This document shows, piece by piece, positions 11,250 through 24,069 of a stretch of 64,000 bases of DNA. The translations under genes were made by a program, and so were the position numbers. Origin of the DNA: Aspidiotus rigidus. Its lineage: Eukaryota > Arthropoda > Insecta > Hemiptera > Diaspididae. The notes beneath the pieces were generated by a model. It had not been told where the DNA came from. It ran no database searches and saw only the letters and a list, made by a program, of their open reading frames with translations. Position 1 is the first letter of the stretch. Every line of letters starts with the position of its first letter. The DNA lies in contig JAVHKY010000015.1 of the NCBI GenBank assembly GCA_035079385.1, forward strand, positions 2,542,001 to 2,606,000. The letters are read 5' to 3'.

Positions 11250-12720
11250 GATATTTCTAAATCACAAAGTCAATGAATGAGAACAAGAATGTGCATTGCT
11301 TAAGTTTAGGGTATGAGTAATGATTCCGAGTCGTTGGAGAAGGCAGAAGAGAATTTCTATGGTTTGAAATATGGACAGAAGGAAAAATGGCGGACAAATA
11401 ATTCGTCAGTATGACAGTATTGGTATGAGGTGGAAGAGAAGAACCAAGAAGAAGGAAGGAGTGGGTCCAGCGGGTGTGCCCAATTCTTAGTCGTGATATA
11501 ACTATCTTCTCACAGTGAGAGAAAAGAATATAAGAGACCGGGGATTTCATTTAAAGCGAAAGAGGTTTATTGTAAGATTAAAAGGACCAAAGCTTGTGCC
11601 ATGATATGATAAAGAGGATAACGGGACTTGCTTGGTGGCTAGGGCCAGTATGTCGAGTTCCGATAGGCAGATATGATCAGGAATCCGGAGGAAGGTAGAC
11701 GAAGATCGAGAAGATATTGAAGTGTGATGGAGGATGAGAATGCGCTGAACGACGGGGTTCGAAGAGTAAAGCTATTGTATGACTCGGAGGGAGAGAAGAG
11801 AGTCGGAAAGAGGAGAAATTTACTGGGAGAGGGAAGAAGAGAGAGGTGATTAAGACAAAAATAGATGGCAGCTAGCTCAGGAGAATATATAAAGGCCGAG
11901 TTTTTCACATGGAAGCGCGAGACCTCACTATTGATAGAGAATAGATAGTCAGTTTTGAAACTCAATTTCAGGGTCGCCAGATTTGGTCCTTTTTGATAAT
12001 TTTGAAAAAAAAATGGGCTTTTTTTGGTCCTTTCCATTTTCCCGGGCTTTTCCTGGTCCTTTTCAATTTTTTCAAGAAAAATATGTTTTTTTTAAGAGAA
12101 ACATGTTTTTTCTGAAAAAAACATTTTCTAAATCAGAAAAAACATCCGGAGTTTTTTCATTCCGCTCCGGAACGGGTTCATTCCACTCCGGAACCGGAAA
12201 ATTGCGTTCCACCTTTTTTATTTTTTTTTTTGGGACCAGTTCACTGAAAAATCTGGTGCATTTTTACACTCCTCATCTGGCAACCCTGCAATTTGGATCC
12301 ATCTGTAAAGAAAGGTTGTATCGGTATTGACTTCTATGTCCAGGGAGGGGTAGATGAGTAGATAGGAAACAGAGGCCTAAATTTGAAACGATTGTCTACA
12401 TGGGATTCTAATGAAAGAAGTACTTAGTGAGGTTTGGGAATTGAGGAAGGGGAAAAATGGGGAGTGGTCTATAGAAGTAAGAAAGTTGAGGTAAGCGATA
12501 ATACGCGGAATGCCAGGTGCGGAGAGCACCAAGGGCTAAACATAGGCCGGCAGATTGTATTGCACTCAGTGATTATATAGAGATTTATCAGTCTGTCTGT
12601 ACATTGAGGACCTGCAATCCAGTTGAGAGCGAATGAAAGAATGGTATAGCTAAAAGAAGACCTTGAGACTGTAATGCGAGTATCAGATAGACATTTAAGA
12701 ACCCTCAGTGGTGATTTCTA
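11250..12720 (-). pseudogene. Jockey-superfamily non-LTR retrotransposon remnant (RT C-terminus, RNase H, tail)
   Basis: Read on the - strand from 12720 down, pieces match the C-terminal half of Jockey/I-type pol proteins. There is an LRVLKCLSDT segment typical of the region after the RT domain, then an FTDGSK motif at 12309-12292 carrying the first RNase H aspartate. After the nested MITE comes a segment with FIYSPELAAIYFCLNHLS, matching the RNase H stretch around its catalytic glutamate, then SRLRIGHTRWTHSFLL (about 11490), the conserved segment after RNase H. The usual FTDS-type third motif reads FPTLFS, so the enzyme would be inactive. Frames are broken in several places, the RT catalytic core is absent, and the 3' end lies near 11250. 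Relatives occur at 46255-47340 and within the Helitrons. Confidence 0.8.
11963..12294. mobile_element. 320-bp MITE (11969-12288) with 6-bp target-site duplication
   Basis: The termini are CAGGGTCGCCAGAT (11969-11982) and ATCTGGCAACCCTG (12275-12288), a 14-bp TIR with one mismatch. Both sides abut CAATTT (11963-11968 and 12289-12294), a clean 6-bp target-site duplication. The interior is T-rich with tttggtcc repeats and two attcc.ctccggaac blocks and encodes nothing credible. It sits inside the RNase H reading frame of the retrotransposon remnant; element plus one duplication is 326 bp. The CAGGG start resembles hAT-type ends, but the 6-bp duplication leaves the superfamily open. Confidence 0.85.
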
Positions 12721-13431
12721 TCTCCAAGACGCACTACATAGAGACTAAATAAATTCATTTTCATGATCGCATTTTCGATCAACTCCCTAGTTTACTTGAG
12801 CTCAACGTTTTGTGTCCGTCTCCCAGAGATACAACTTTCGAAAAAGTGTCATCATTCTTTGAATAGATGGTACGAAAATGTTGGGTCATGATTATTTTCA
12901 TTAATCTTCTCCTTACTGTCAGAAAATTCAAATAAATATGAGAACTGGGGTTCTCCTTTTCTGTTCATTCACACCCTATTTCCAGGTCCAGCCCCCTTTG
13001 AGAACCACGCTAATGCATGAAGCTCAAGAGCTTACTTTTTTCCAAGTTTTCCCCTTTTCCTCTCAGCAGTATACAATTTGCCGCAAAGATGGTGCATGGG
13101 GAACATGGACAGACTATACATACCTCATATCAGCCGGAAAATCTCACAATTCAGTCTACTTACCGATCCTAATGAAGGATTTTTAGGAATCTGACTTTTC
13201 ATTTCGCACACCCATCCTCCTTTGTAGTTCTTCAGCCCTTTCGAGTCCCATGGATCCTTACTAATGATAGATCATCTCCAGAGGTACAACCGGTACTACC
13301 GGTAGTTTTTCGAATTCCATCAAAGTTAACAAAATTTGAACCCTACCACTACTATCAGTGCTACCGGTTGTAATTATACCAGGAACCTCCAGTCTTCCGA
13401 ATGTAAACCTTGAAAAATTGGGGATCTGACC
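12721..13431. other. Gene-free stretch
   Basis: No supported gene. A small inverted motif built on accggta/taccggt lies at about 13288-13365. The open frame 12938-13186 on the + strand has no recognisable motif. Confidence 0.35.
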
Positions 13432-14136
13432 AGTTCCCCGAAAGATTTTTCACCGAGTAAGTCTTTTTGAAGGACTGTACACATCACCGACAGGAAAGTT
13501 CACCTGTCAGTTTTTTTTTCACTGTCAGGAAAGTTCATCTTTATTTTTTGAGTTCACCAACACCGACGACAAAATTCACCTTTTTCAATCAGCTGTTCAA
13601 ATTTTATTTGATGCTTTGATGTACCAAATTTTATTTATAAAATTATTTAAATAAAGAAAATTTATTTAATTAAATTATTAATATTTATAAATCAAATCAA
13701 TAAATTATATTTTATTATTTATAATTATAATGTTTAATTTATTAAATCAATTTATTTATTTGAAATTTTGTTTAAAAAGTTTAATAAATAATTTTTATTC
13801 GAATAAATGATTATTTAAAAATTATATTATTTTAAATTATTTTATTTTATAATTTTTTTTTTTCAAAATAAAATTTAATTAAAAATAAAAATAAATAATA
13901 CTTGAAAATAGAAAAACTAATAAGAAATTTAATTTTATTAAATAAAATATCAAAAATAAAATTATTAGGTAAATTAATTTTGTTATTATTAAACTTGAAT
14001 TAAACTGATTAATTAACTTCATGAATAAAAATATAATCGAATTTTACTTCTATCAGGTGAATTATCTGTAGGTGAATGAATCTTAATCAGTGAATTTTTT
14101 TAGGTGAAAAATCTTTCGGTGAAACACCCTAGTTCC
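13432..14136. mobile_element. Extremely AT-rich TIR element, possibly hAT-like
   Basis: ccgaaagatttttcacc at 13438-13454 is exactly inverted at 14103-14119, and agttcc flanks both sides (13432-13437 and 14131-14136). The right end extends as tgaaacaccct, giving an outer CAGGG-like or AGGGTGTTTCA terminus that the left side lacks or has lost. Subterminal TTCACC/GGTGAA copies face inward on both sides. The interior, about 13600-14030, is almost only A and T. No protein is encoded. Exact borders are uncertain. Confidence 0.6.
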
Positions 14137-15244
14137 GAAAAATTGCCTGTCTACCGATTGTTTCAAACTACGGTTTTTACCCATCACTAATTCTTTCTTC
14201 CTGTAGAAAACTCCAAACTAAAATAAGTCCTTCTCCTCCTCTTAGACTAAGGCCGTAACGTCACCTTATGTCCAGAGCATCGTTTCAGTAGCAAGTCAAG
14301 TTTTAGCACAAGAACAAAGACAAAGAAAATACACAAAATCCAAAGTTTAGTTGTAGATTAAAACATGGATAAGAGATACATTCATTTATTACTCTTATTG
14401 ACTCATCGAGAAAAATTGCCGGAAAGAGACCTAAAGGCACTCTCACATCTTCTCCTCCGTGGTCTGATTTTCCTATACAAACTAAGCTTACGCGGAGATT
14501 TTACTAAAAGCTCATGGACAAAATTAGAACTCTATATATACTTGGGCTATATAAAATAACTTTTCCTCCTTGTACAGCATTATTTCAGATTCGAATTGAA
14601 CCAACACTCTTCATCTCGGCAAAAGCGGGAGAAAAATCGACTCAATCAACGACAACCTAGTTTTTAATACACGAAGTTATGAGATTTTTAATGAAATAAT
14701 ACGAACTTTTTCTTATACTGCAGTGGAATTTATTTCTATTTCCTTTCTTCCTTATAGGCTTTTTATTTTCACGTCATAAACGCAGCGAATCTTTCTTCCA
14801 GACTACGCGACACTAATAGAAATCAAGTGTACGATTGGAATTCTTACCATCTGAAAGGGGACGAAAAAGAAAACGAAAAATTGCTCGAGAACATTAGCTA
14901 TAGATTACTTGATTTACGGCCAAAGGACTAATCCTGGTGTAAATCACTAAGCGATAGGAAAACACGTAGTTCTTCTTTTCAAGCTTATCGATCTTTTTCT
15001 CAGGAATTGAAAGTGAATTTTTTTCTAGTTTATTAGATTATCAACTCGATGCGACACAAGAATTCCGCATAAATCAATCGAATGTAAAACGAATTTCAAT
15101 TGTCTGCATTTAATTTACTTCGCAACTTCGATTTGCTTCAGCGAATTGCGTGATTGCTGGTAGCGTCATTTTTTTCAGTGTCGTCAGATTCATTCTGAGA
15201 CGCTCTACCGATAGGGTTGTAGACCCCGTTACTCTGTTGCTTAC
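14137..15244. other. Gene-free stretch, presumed intron or intergenic
   Basis: No exon recognised. If the receptor exon at 15245-15372 belongs to an intact gene, this is part of the following intron on the - strand. The next receptor exon was not found down to position 1. Confidence 0.4.
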
Positions 15245-15372
15245 CTTTTCAGGAAACCAGGGTGTCACGAAGGGAACTTGAAATGTGTTGCTGAAACTGT
15301 GTAACGTATCGAATGAATCCGGGCTGACGGCGCCGATTAATGAATGTACACCTCGACTGAACTGTCCGCATA
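15245..15372 (-). CDS. Internal exon of an AMPA-type ionotropic glutamate receptor (amino-terminal domain)
   Basis: On the - strand a polypyrimidine tract and acceptor (ctgtttcag, AG at 15374-15373) precede 128 nt of open frame, which ends in gaaaag followed by the donor gtaagc. The exon supplies the last two bases of a split codon, then 42 codons, and ends in phase 0. The translation includes the segments FSRGVHSLIGAVSPDSFDTL and NTFQVPFVTPWFPEK. Insect AMPA/kainate-type receptor subunits such as Drosophila GluRIA/B have a very similar segment in the extracellular amino-terminal (ANF_receptor) domain, which governs subunit assembly. The protein would be a ligand-gated cation channel in the neuronal membrane. 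Only this exon was found; the ligand-binding and channel exons must lie in unrecognised sequence or outside the window. The open frame around the exon extends into intron on both sides by chance. Confidence 0.85.
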
Positions 15373-18300
15373 CTGAAACAGAAAAACAAATACACGGTAT
15401 AGTTTTATTTACGCTTAAAATTAACATACGCTCGCTGAGCATCGCCAATTTTAACTCCCCTCGCAAATCGGTCGACAGCATCGTTGTGAGACGGGGTAAC
15501 ATAGGAAGGTACCTAGCATTAAATAGAGATCAAACGGTTAAACAATACATCGTACCGTACGTAATTTCAGGCAAAAGCCAATTTAATCTATATTACATTT
15601 GATATTCTTTTTAGAACGTGGAAAACACATCTAATTCCTTTTACCGCTGTTCTCTTAGAGGCCTAATTATTTTATATTTCGCGATGTCGGAAAAAGTAAA
15701 AGATATACTGTCACGAAAATCGTTTTGAAAATAAGATTCTACGATATCTAGCTATATATAGACTCAAAGGCCTATGAGTAGATGTATAAGGTCTTTACTA
15801 CATCACAAGGGTATTATAGTTGACTTAGATGGTCGGTATCACGGAGTCTAATTACGGCATGATAAAATACACTGACATCAGACGACATTATTGAATCAGA
15901 AGCCTTTGAGTTATGTCAACAATTAAGTTTCTGGATTACTCTTCGTTAATAGCATTTCGAGTTCGAAGGCGACCAATTTTCTTGCTCTAAATACTACAAT
16001 ACAAAGGCACAAAAGGTGTAGTGACTTTATACTGGAACACAGAAGTTCACGTTTCTCATTGTTTCCAGATTTTATTACGTAGCAAATTTTTTGGTTTCAA
16101 AAAGTTACAATGAATAAATTCACATTTTGAAGAGGTCAATAAAAGATAGATGAAAATCAATCGGAGAACATTTTTTTTTTTTTTCAATAATTTGTTGTAA
16201 GGTATACGTTAGCAATTAGAGCTAGCAGTTGAGTAATTGCTTCATGACGCGTGTCTCAAACAGACGTACCCAAATCCCCCCCCCCTTCCTAACCATGTTG
16301 CACCTGTTGACTAAGTCAGTTATATTCTGTTCATTCAAAGATTGCAAACCAATATTAACGTCTACAACGCACCACTCTAGAGCCCTAATTAATATTTGGA
16401 ACGATTCTCCGAGCTGTGTCCAGAGAGAATATCACAATTTTATTTTTTAAAAACGTACATCCCAGTGAACTGATATACACTCGCATTTAAATCACACACC
16501 AATCTCACAAAATCTCAGACTAGCGGTTGGTTGGGCAGCTTTTGAAAAATTAACTACAAAGAAAAAAATTGAAAAAAAGCGAACGAATTTTTTTTTCTCT
16601 CTTCAGTACAGCTAAATGTGTGTAAGTCAGAAGTTGTGACTTCGTAATTGGTATATGACTTACAATGCGATTAATATTCTCAACTCGATCTTTGACTTAT
16701 TGACACCGGTACTTTAAACGAGGATTATAAACTTGAAAACTCTGAAGGAGAATAATTTCAAGATGTCAATATTTTTAGACCCTTTATTCCGTACATATAA
16801 GAAGAACTTTCTTTAAATTCGAAAGTTTTACATGAAACAAGGCTTCCGTTTGCTGTTACTCACTGGGGATTACGACTTGGTAGGGGACTCTGACGTCTTT
16901 GAAGAAAACGAAATTAGTAAATTTAATTAACACGGCTGTATTTTTCGCCGAATTGTTCTCAACTTCCAAAAACGACGAAAATTAATGCAACTTCTTTGAG
17001 TTTCCCGTAGTTCTATAATAAAGAAAATGAATAAAATTTTTTTATAAGAATTACTTAAGCCAGCAAGCCTTTCATTTTTCAAACAGATTAAAATACCAAA
17101 AATTCACCTTCTCCTCAGGAAATTTTGAACAAATGCTTGCAAAAGTAGAATTACGCATCCAAATTCATCTCGTTCCATTCCTCGCACAATGACTCGTTCG
17201 CTGCTGATGAAAAGAGAAATTGATGATTATGGATGTATGCGAATATCGTAATAAGTATTTATCGTGATCAGGTCTATTGGGTACATCTAAAGATAATGTA
17301 ATGTTTTCCATTCGAAGTTTAAAACTCTATATAGCTGATTGGAAATAAGTAAAGAAGCGAAAGTTGGAAGAAAAAACAATTTCTGAACAAGTAAGCAAGC
17401 ATCAAAATCTAGGCTAGTCGAAGTGAAGATGATTGTTTCAGCGCATTCCAGTTCCTCAGAGAATTAATGAAAAACGAAGCAAGAGTTTTACTTGAATTTC
17501 TTTCACCTTTTCTTGAAATTCCATGGGGTATGAGGAAATTTTACAAAACTCAGTAGACAACAGCGTTGAGAAAAAAAAGAAATGATATCGTAAAACCCGC
17601 GAGATAACCGCAAAGCGTATCACCAGGAACAAATTTTTTATCGTACATTTTCATCAATGTAAACTCGGTATGTGAGTACCTAGGTAAGTATGAGCAGGTA
17701 CTCCTACAAGCATGACGAAAAACTCAGTCATGTCTTCCACAATTGTTAAAAAAAATTTTAAAGTGAAAGACGAAGTTTGCAGCGCAACTCACTAAATTAA
17801 AGAAAGGGAGGTTAGTGACCGCTAGGTAATTCAATATCGCATAGGCTATACCTAGGTAATTTGAAATCCTATCCTCATCATACATCAAAATTGATACGAG
17901 GGGTACAGATCAAATCAAGTCGATTTTATTGTTGTATCAATGATCAAAATTTAGGTCTTCATCTAACAATTTTGCAATCTTCACGGTTATTTTTCGAACG
18001 GATTACGAACTTCTAGATATTTACTAACATATCATTTTTCTAGATCCCGGTATCGCCTCTTATTAGAACACGCGAAATTTCTGAGCGTAGGTTCAAAAAT
18101 TTCTCTGTTTCATTCCAGCGTCTAATAAGAAAAAATAAACATGAGGGATAAAAAATCTGACATTGTCATATGTACAGCGCGTGAAGACAAAAAAAAAGAA
18201 GAAGAGAGATGGGTTTGTCAAGATAACATTTCTAACTCGATCTACGCGAACAGTGTTTTTTTTTCTTTTTTCTTTTTAAATCAACAAAAGTTTCTCAGAT

Positions 18301-20109
18301 TAAAACACGCAAGCGGAATTTCATTTCGTTCTTCTTTTCCTGTAAGTTCTTTAAAATGTCGTTTATTATTACCACAGAACTTTCCGAATTGTCCTCTCGG
18401 AAGAAATGTATTCTTACTTTTCTGAGTTCTTTTCACGTCAGGAGCAGTCAGAATATTGTACAATATAGTCAGCGTGCCTTCATCGGCTTTCTGTCTATTT
18501 CGAGTTTTTTCTCGACGTCGCGTTTCCATCGTGTTATGCTCTCTTCGTACCGGGGGTACGTTACGCCACAAACCCAACTCTTTCTTTCACTTCTCGTTTA
18601 TTTTTTAGAACTTCGACTCCCTCGCTCTAAAAATTTCTTCTATGTTTTAAAATAGTTCGTCGGAATATGAACTACATAAAAAAAGATATCCGTGTGCGCT
18701 CATTAGAATTGAGAAATAAGACAAAAAAAACCTATTACTTATGAAGCTTGAAATTTCTGTAACTTTCAGATTGAAACAAGTATTTTTTAGGCCAATACTC
18801 ACTACATGTCTAATTTGCACTTTACAGTAGCACAATTTGAACTGTCGACCCCTCCAAAACTCGTTACATAAGTATGATTACTTTACACACAAACTCTAAT
18901 TATACTTTTCTCACTGAACAACTTCAAGCGAAAAAAGCAATTCAACACGTGCACAATTCGATGTCGTTGACAATACTAACATTCTATCTATGAAGATAAC
19001 TTTTCTGCGTATAACAGCGCTTTTCATTCAAAAGGTATTAGAGAAATGAGATTTTCTTTCTTCCACTCTCCGACCAAGGTTACTATACTAAACTGGCTAA
19101 CATTGTGACGAAAAAAAAATAAAATCAAGAACGAGAAAGAAAGAGAAGACAAAAAACAGAAAAAAGAAAATCAGTCACACAGAAAGATACGAGATGGAGC
19201 TAACCAAAAAACAACGAAGACGAACAGCATTCTCGAATTACGACAAGATAAGCTTTTTGGTAAGAAATAATACAGAAGTCAAATAAAGGAAGAAAGAAAC
19301 GAAGTGGGCGATGAAATAAAAGCTCAACTTAGCCGCTAAAAAGCATCGAGTAAGATTTTCAACAACGAAAGGAGATTTCAACATTAGCGCACGTTAAATG
19401 TCCAGGAAGCTTATTTTTGAATTCGTGACAAAAGTTGATCATCGAATTGGTCTCTTCAGTTCCTAAACAAAAGAAAGAAAAAAAAAAAAAAAGAAAGATG
19501 TAAGGTTGCGAGACAAGAAGAGACGACAGATATGAGAAAGAATGAAAACTTGAGACAGATGCGGCACGATGAAACGAGGACAAAAATGAACATTCTCGAT
19601 CACTGATGTATGATTACCATTTAATATAATAGTCTTTGATCGAAGTCACCTGATAGCAAGTATATCTTCTAGAATCGAAGTAGTGTCCGCTACTTTCTCT
19701 ACCACTAATTTTATTATTAGCTAAAAAATGTGAGAAGAGCCATGTGCCTTCAAATAAATAATAAAAAAAAAATGAGAGAGGAGAACGGGAAAATAACAGT
19801 ACGAGAATACAGGAAAAGGAGACTCACCAATTCTCAATCATGGATCACTTTTTTGATACCTACAACGAGTTGCCAAATTGGTAGGAAAGCTACTCATAAA
19901 ATCATAACGCAATTTCAATATTATTGTTCTGATGAGGCTGTTGAAAAAGAAAATAAAATTTTTATAAAGGACAGACATCGGTTATTTTTCTTTTCTTAGA
20001 AATAGAAGAAAAAGCATTTTTGAGATCTTATCCCCTCTTAATAATGTTAGTAATCTCTAACGATAATATTTTTCTTTTCCTATCGTTATAAGCCTCACGA
20101 ATTTCTTGT
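15373..20109. other. Gene-free stretch, presumed intron upstream of the receptor exon
   Basis: AT-rich with homopolymer A and T runs and C-run 16276-16285. No conserved coding segment was recognised on either strand. Frames at 18141-18655 on both strands overlap and look random. Confidence 0.4.
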
Positions 20110-20331
20110 CTATCGAAAAGTAAATGTAGGTACGGCTTGTATTGAGGGTACACGAGAGGGAAGTGCAGTATGACCAGAATAATCTTTCACTTCGATCTTA
20201 GGCTCAAAGAGCCTCGACTTTAAGTCTTGACAAATCATCTCTCCAACAGTCAAGTTTCCTAATTTGTTTCTAATGATCGCATCACTTTCCATTACTATAC
20301 CTGTAGCTACTTCTTTCAGTCTTTCCGCCAT
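20110..20331 (-). CDS. Unrecognised candidate small ORF or exon
   Basis: A 73-codon - strand frame starts with ATG in a good context (cccaaATGG) and reads MAERLKEVATGIVMESDAII, then a mixed-composition stretch ending PTFTFR before a stop. Its amino-acid composition is less biased than neighbouring random frames. I do not recognise it. It could be a first exon, a gene relic or chance. Nothing around it supports a larger gene, and it is not part of the glutamate receptor as far as I can tell. Confidence 0.25.
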   Translation of the reverse strand: MAERLKEVATGIVMESDAIIRNKLGNLTVGEMICQDLKSRLFEPKIEVKDYSGHTALPSRVPSIQAVPTFTFR

Positions 20332-23300
20332 TTGGGTAAAGATCTAGAGGTATTCTCCCACTAAACCATTTTCTCAAATATTTGAATCGCAAAACCACTT
20401 CTCCTGCCATGTTTGTTTCCATCAACGTTACTCTTGAAATGATAACTTTCTGAACAATTCATCTTTTTCAAACAACGGGAATGAGGATTCGAACTGCTTT
20501 GTAAAATGATCTTTCTTCACGACAAGTCTGGGCGCAATCCTTAGTCTGATGAGGTGGGTAATATCAACAAAAGAAGATAAGAAATGAATTCAACGGTCAA
20601 AATATTGCAAGAATACATTGAAATGTTCTTCCTGTATCTAGAGAACATAAGTGATTCTAATTTTCAGCAAATTTCTATAATCAATATTCCTCTACTCACA
20701 ATTATCTAGCTACTTGGTTACCCATCTACGCACTTACTACACTTTCAATCACGGTATACATGGTCTCAATATTTTTGGCTGTAAACTTGCGACTAGAAAT
20801 TCCATTTTGCTACATTTTCTCTGGACAAGATCTTTGTTGCGTCCATGCAGTACGTATTTCATTCTACCTAATTAATTCTGAAATCCGGCGTGAGCCCAAT
20901 GTCAATATTATCTCTTGTAGAAGCTTCAAAATTCAAGAAAAAACGAAGAAAACCATTCAATTTGGAACTTTTTCCTAAATAAACTCAGGGGCTGAGAAGA
21001 ACTGGGGCTGAGGCCACTATAATAGGAAGAGTAAAACAAAACAAGGTCACCAGATGAGTGTGGCCGTCTTGTATTGATTTTGTAACACAGCGCTTCACGG
21101 CCAAACAAAATTATGCCCTTGTATTACACCGACAACAGCGACACTACACGGTGGTTATATTAAGCGAATGACTTTAGCCTCGCGGCCTGGCCGTTCGGCG
21201 ACGGCTAACCGCGTCGTAGTTGACGAAATTTCTTATCAGTACTACGCACTAACTTATCAATTCGGTTAATTTTATAAAAGTGAATTCATTCAAAATTTTA
21301 CATTCTCGAAGAATTTGAAATTAAAACGCGTTGTAAAGTGTTCAATTATTAGAAAACTACAGATAGCTGATCAGAGACGCACTAGTATTCAAACAATGTT
21401 CTACAAATACCATCTCATCGTTTCATCTCGATACTGAATCTCGAAAAGTATTGGAAAAAGCCGGCAACGAGTGAGTTAATTTACGAAGTGTAGAATAAGT
21501 TTTCTCAATATTTTTGAAAATTATTCTATTCCTACACGAAAACATGGGTAGTTTCTCGTAAGAAATGAAATACAGATCGTCGACGAGAAACTGAACAGGC
21601 GAGTCTATGAACGAGTTCTAGTTTCCTATTTGCTCATTTTAACGAATTCGCAGCTGTATTATTAACGCTTTCCCTCTCTTATATAAAGTTATACTCTCGT
21701 ATCATGTCATAATTATGCAAAAACGAATATCATTTCCCAGTGAAAATTTTGAATTTGGTCTGGTTGACTGGAATTTTGGATTTACGATAAAGTTCTTCAG
21801 CATATGTACGAGGTACAGATATTATTGCCAATATAAGTAGAAATTTTTTGTCAATTTCCACAGAAGTTGACAATTATAAGCCGTGAAGAATCGTTGTCAC
21901 CTCCACCGAATGAAGTTTGAGAGTTTCATCAAATTTTGGCTCCACGAGATGATGTTTTAGAAATTTGCCACTTTTCTATATCCATCGTATTACTCAATAT
22001 TCTTATCGGAAATGCCTCTTTTTCATATCTAATTGTTACAAGATGATGCATTAGATCTACGAAATACTTTTTCATTCGTATTAGTTTGAACTTTTCGACT
22101 TCTCTTTATTCCTTACATTTTCCAGTCCGCATCTATTTTTCATATAAAATAAACCAGAAAAAAAAAAGAAAAATGTTACTATAGCAACTGATTAATCCGC
22201 AGATAACTTATAAACGAAAAAAGAATTATATTACGTTCTTTTCAATACCTTACAATACTATATCCCGGAAAAATTTTGTCGATCGTTTTTTCTTCCTCGT
22301 ACATTCTACTGCAGTCGAGTAATTTGCGAAAGATGGTAAGCTCATTATTATGGAGTTTACATTACGTGATGCCTTTTATTATACATAGTGAAGAAAGAGA
22401 GAGAGAAAAAAAGTACACAAACAGAAAACTATATTCGAAAGATGAAGTCTTTTGTTGTCGTGAGAGTCGTTAATCATTTTTATAATTAACTGAAGCGATT
22501 TACAGATTAGTGTCGAGTTCGTTGGTTGAAATTTTAAAAATAGATATGAGATTACTCGTTATTTTCGTCCTCGATTATGTGAAAACGCGCAGTATTTCCA
22601 ACATAAAGTAGAATTAACCACCTTCGCCGATACTTCGGGGCCAGAAATTCGAAAGGCTAAAAATCGAAAAGTTTAGTGTCTCGGCGCAAAATGCATTACT
22701 ATCTTAATGAAGTAGTGAACATAGTTTCAATTTTAACGCTCGTTTTCATCAGTTAGCACGCCGGAAAAATATTACGATTACATAAAACTTGGGATCAAAA
22801 CAGAAGGAAAAAAACGCGTATCAGAAAAGGGTTTCATTTTGAATCGGGGTGACGTGCTTGAGTTATGAGATGGAATTGCTTTCGTTAGGCTCAGCAATCG
22901 TCGCCCTAAAGAAAAGTGGAAAAAGTTTGAATTATTTTCTCAGTTAAGATGAATGTAATTTAAAAAAAACGTTCATTTACTTAAAATATGTATGAATTTT
23001 ATTCAACCGAGAAGTTCTGCATCTTTTTTGAATTATGAAAAGAAGCAAATACGAAGTAAAACTTGGACGAGAGTAGTGCGCTTTGAAATTTTCCCATTTT
23101 TTGGACTTGATTGACTGTTGTAATACATTAGATTCTTTCTCTCTTTTCTCTTTCAAAGATGAAAAAGTATTCTACTGGGACCGAGCGTGGTGCGTTCGTT
23201 CGGCTGTTTTTTTTTCTCATGTTTTATGTACTTTATTTTTCAATTAAACTATGTAGTGAAGGAAATAGTTATTTTCGAATCGATTTTCCAAGGGGAAATA

Positions 23301-23999
23301 TTATTTGAAATTTGAAACAAAAAATCAGTTTGGAAAAAGATATATTGACGCTTCTCTTAGGAATATTTAAAAAATTCTGAAGAACAATAACTGATATTAG
23401 ACGGTCCGTACTTTTGGCTCTAGAATCGTAGTATTGTCGTATGACATTGAAAACTATTTTGGAGACAGTAGATGCAGCCAGCGCTTTTGACGTTCTTTGA
23501 AAAGTAATACTGAAATAACAGTATTTTTCGTAACACGAATTTTGTGAACATTGTCTTGGGAAAATCGTCCGGTCCTTAGAACAATGGTGAAAAATTACCG
23601 CACAAATCCTTTGACTGTATCGATTTCTCGAAACCCGTGGGAAGATTTTTTTTTTACTTTTCATTGATTTTGAGTTACATTTTCACAATCGAAAATTCCT
23701 CCTAAACCGCTTCTCTATTGATAAAAACTCAAAATCCATCAAAAGTTCTCTGTACTTTTGTAGAGTAATTATTACTATCGAAAACTTTTCACTATATTTT
23801 GCCGAAAGTGTTTTAACTTGATTCTTTTAAGGTTCCTAATTGATTTTTTTGTCATTCTCCGTTCCCTACAAATTACTGACCAATTGCGATCAAGTTAGTT
23901 CTCGATACTGCATGTCTGAGGGCGTACTAAAAATTGTGTAGTGAACTACTTTTTCAATAACTCACAAAAAATTATTCCTTACATTTTTCAATCTCTGAG
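20332..23999. other. Gene-free stretch upstream of Rad17
   Basis: No recognisable exon. The promoter and any short first exon of Rad17 should lie here or further left, but I could not place them. Frames such as 23269-23664 on the - strand carry no known motif. Confidence 0.4.
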
Positions 24000-24067
24000 A
24001 TGTTTAATTTTACTGTCGTCATTCGTTGTAGTCTTCATTTTTGTTTAAAGTTAAATTTGCTTGTTGC

Positions 24068-24069
24068 AG
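24068..24069 (+). other. Predicted splice acceptor of the Rad17 exon
   Basis: The sequence ttgcttgttgcag ends at 24069. Upstream codons back to the ATG at 24000 are hydrophobic and unlike Rad17, while Rad17 similarity starts a few residues after the AG. The exon would begin with TG of a split codon followed by TCT TCG AAG. If the preceding exon ends in A, the initiator ATG itself is split by the intron. Confidence 0.6.

Noticed and set aside
20926..21108. Small - strand frame near the GC patch at 21000-21200
   Set aside because: No recognisable motif, start context or splice site; it looks like chance.
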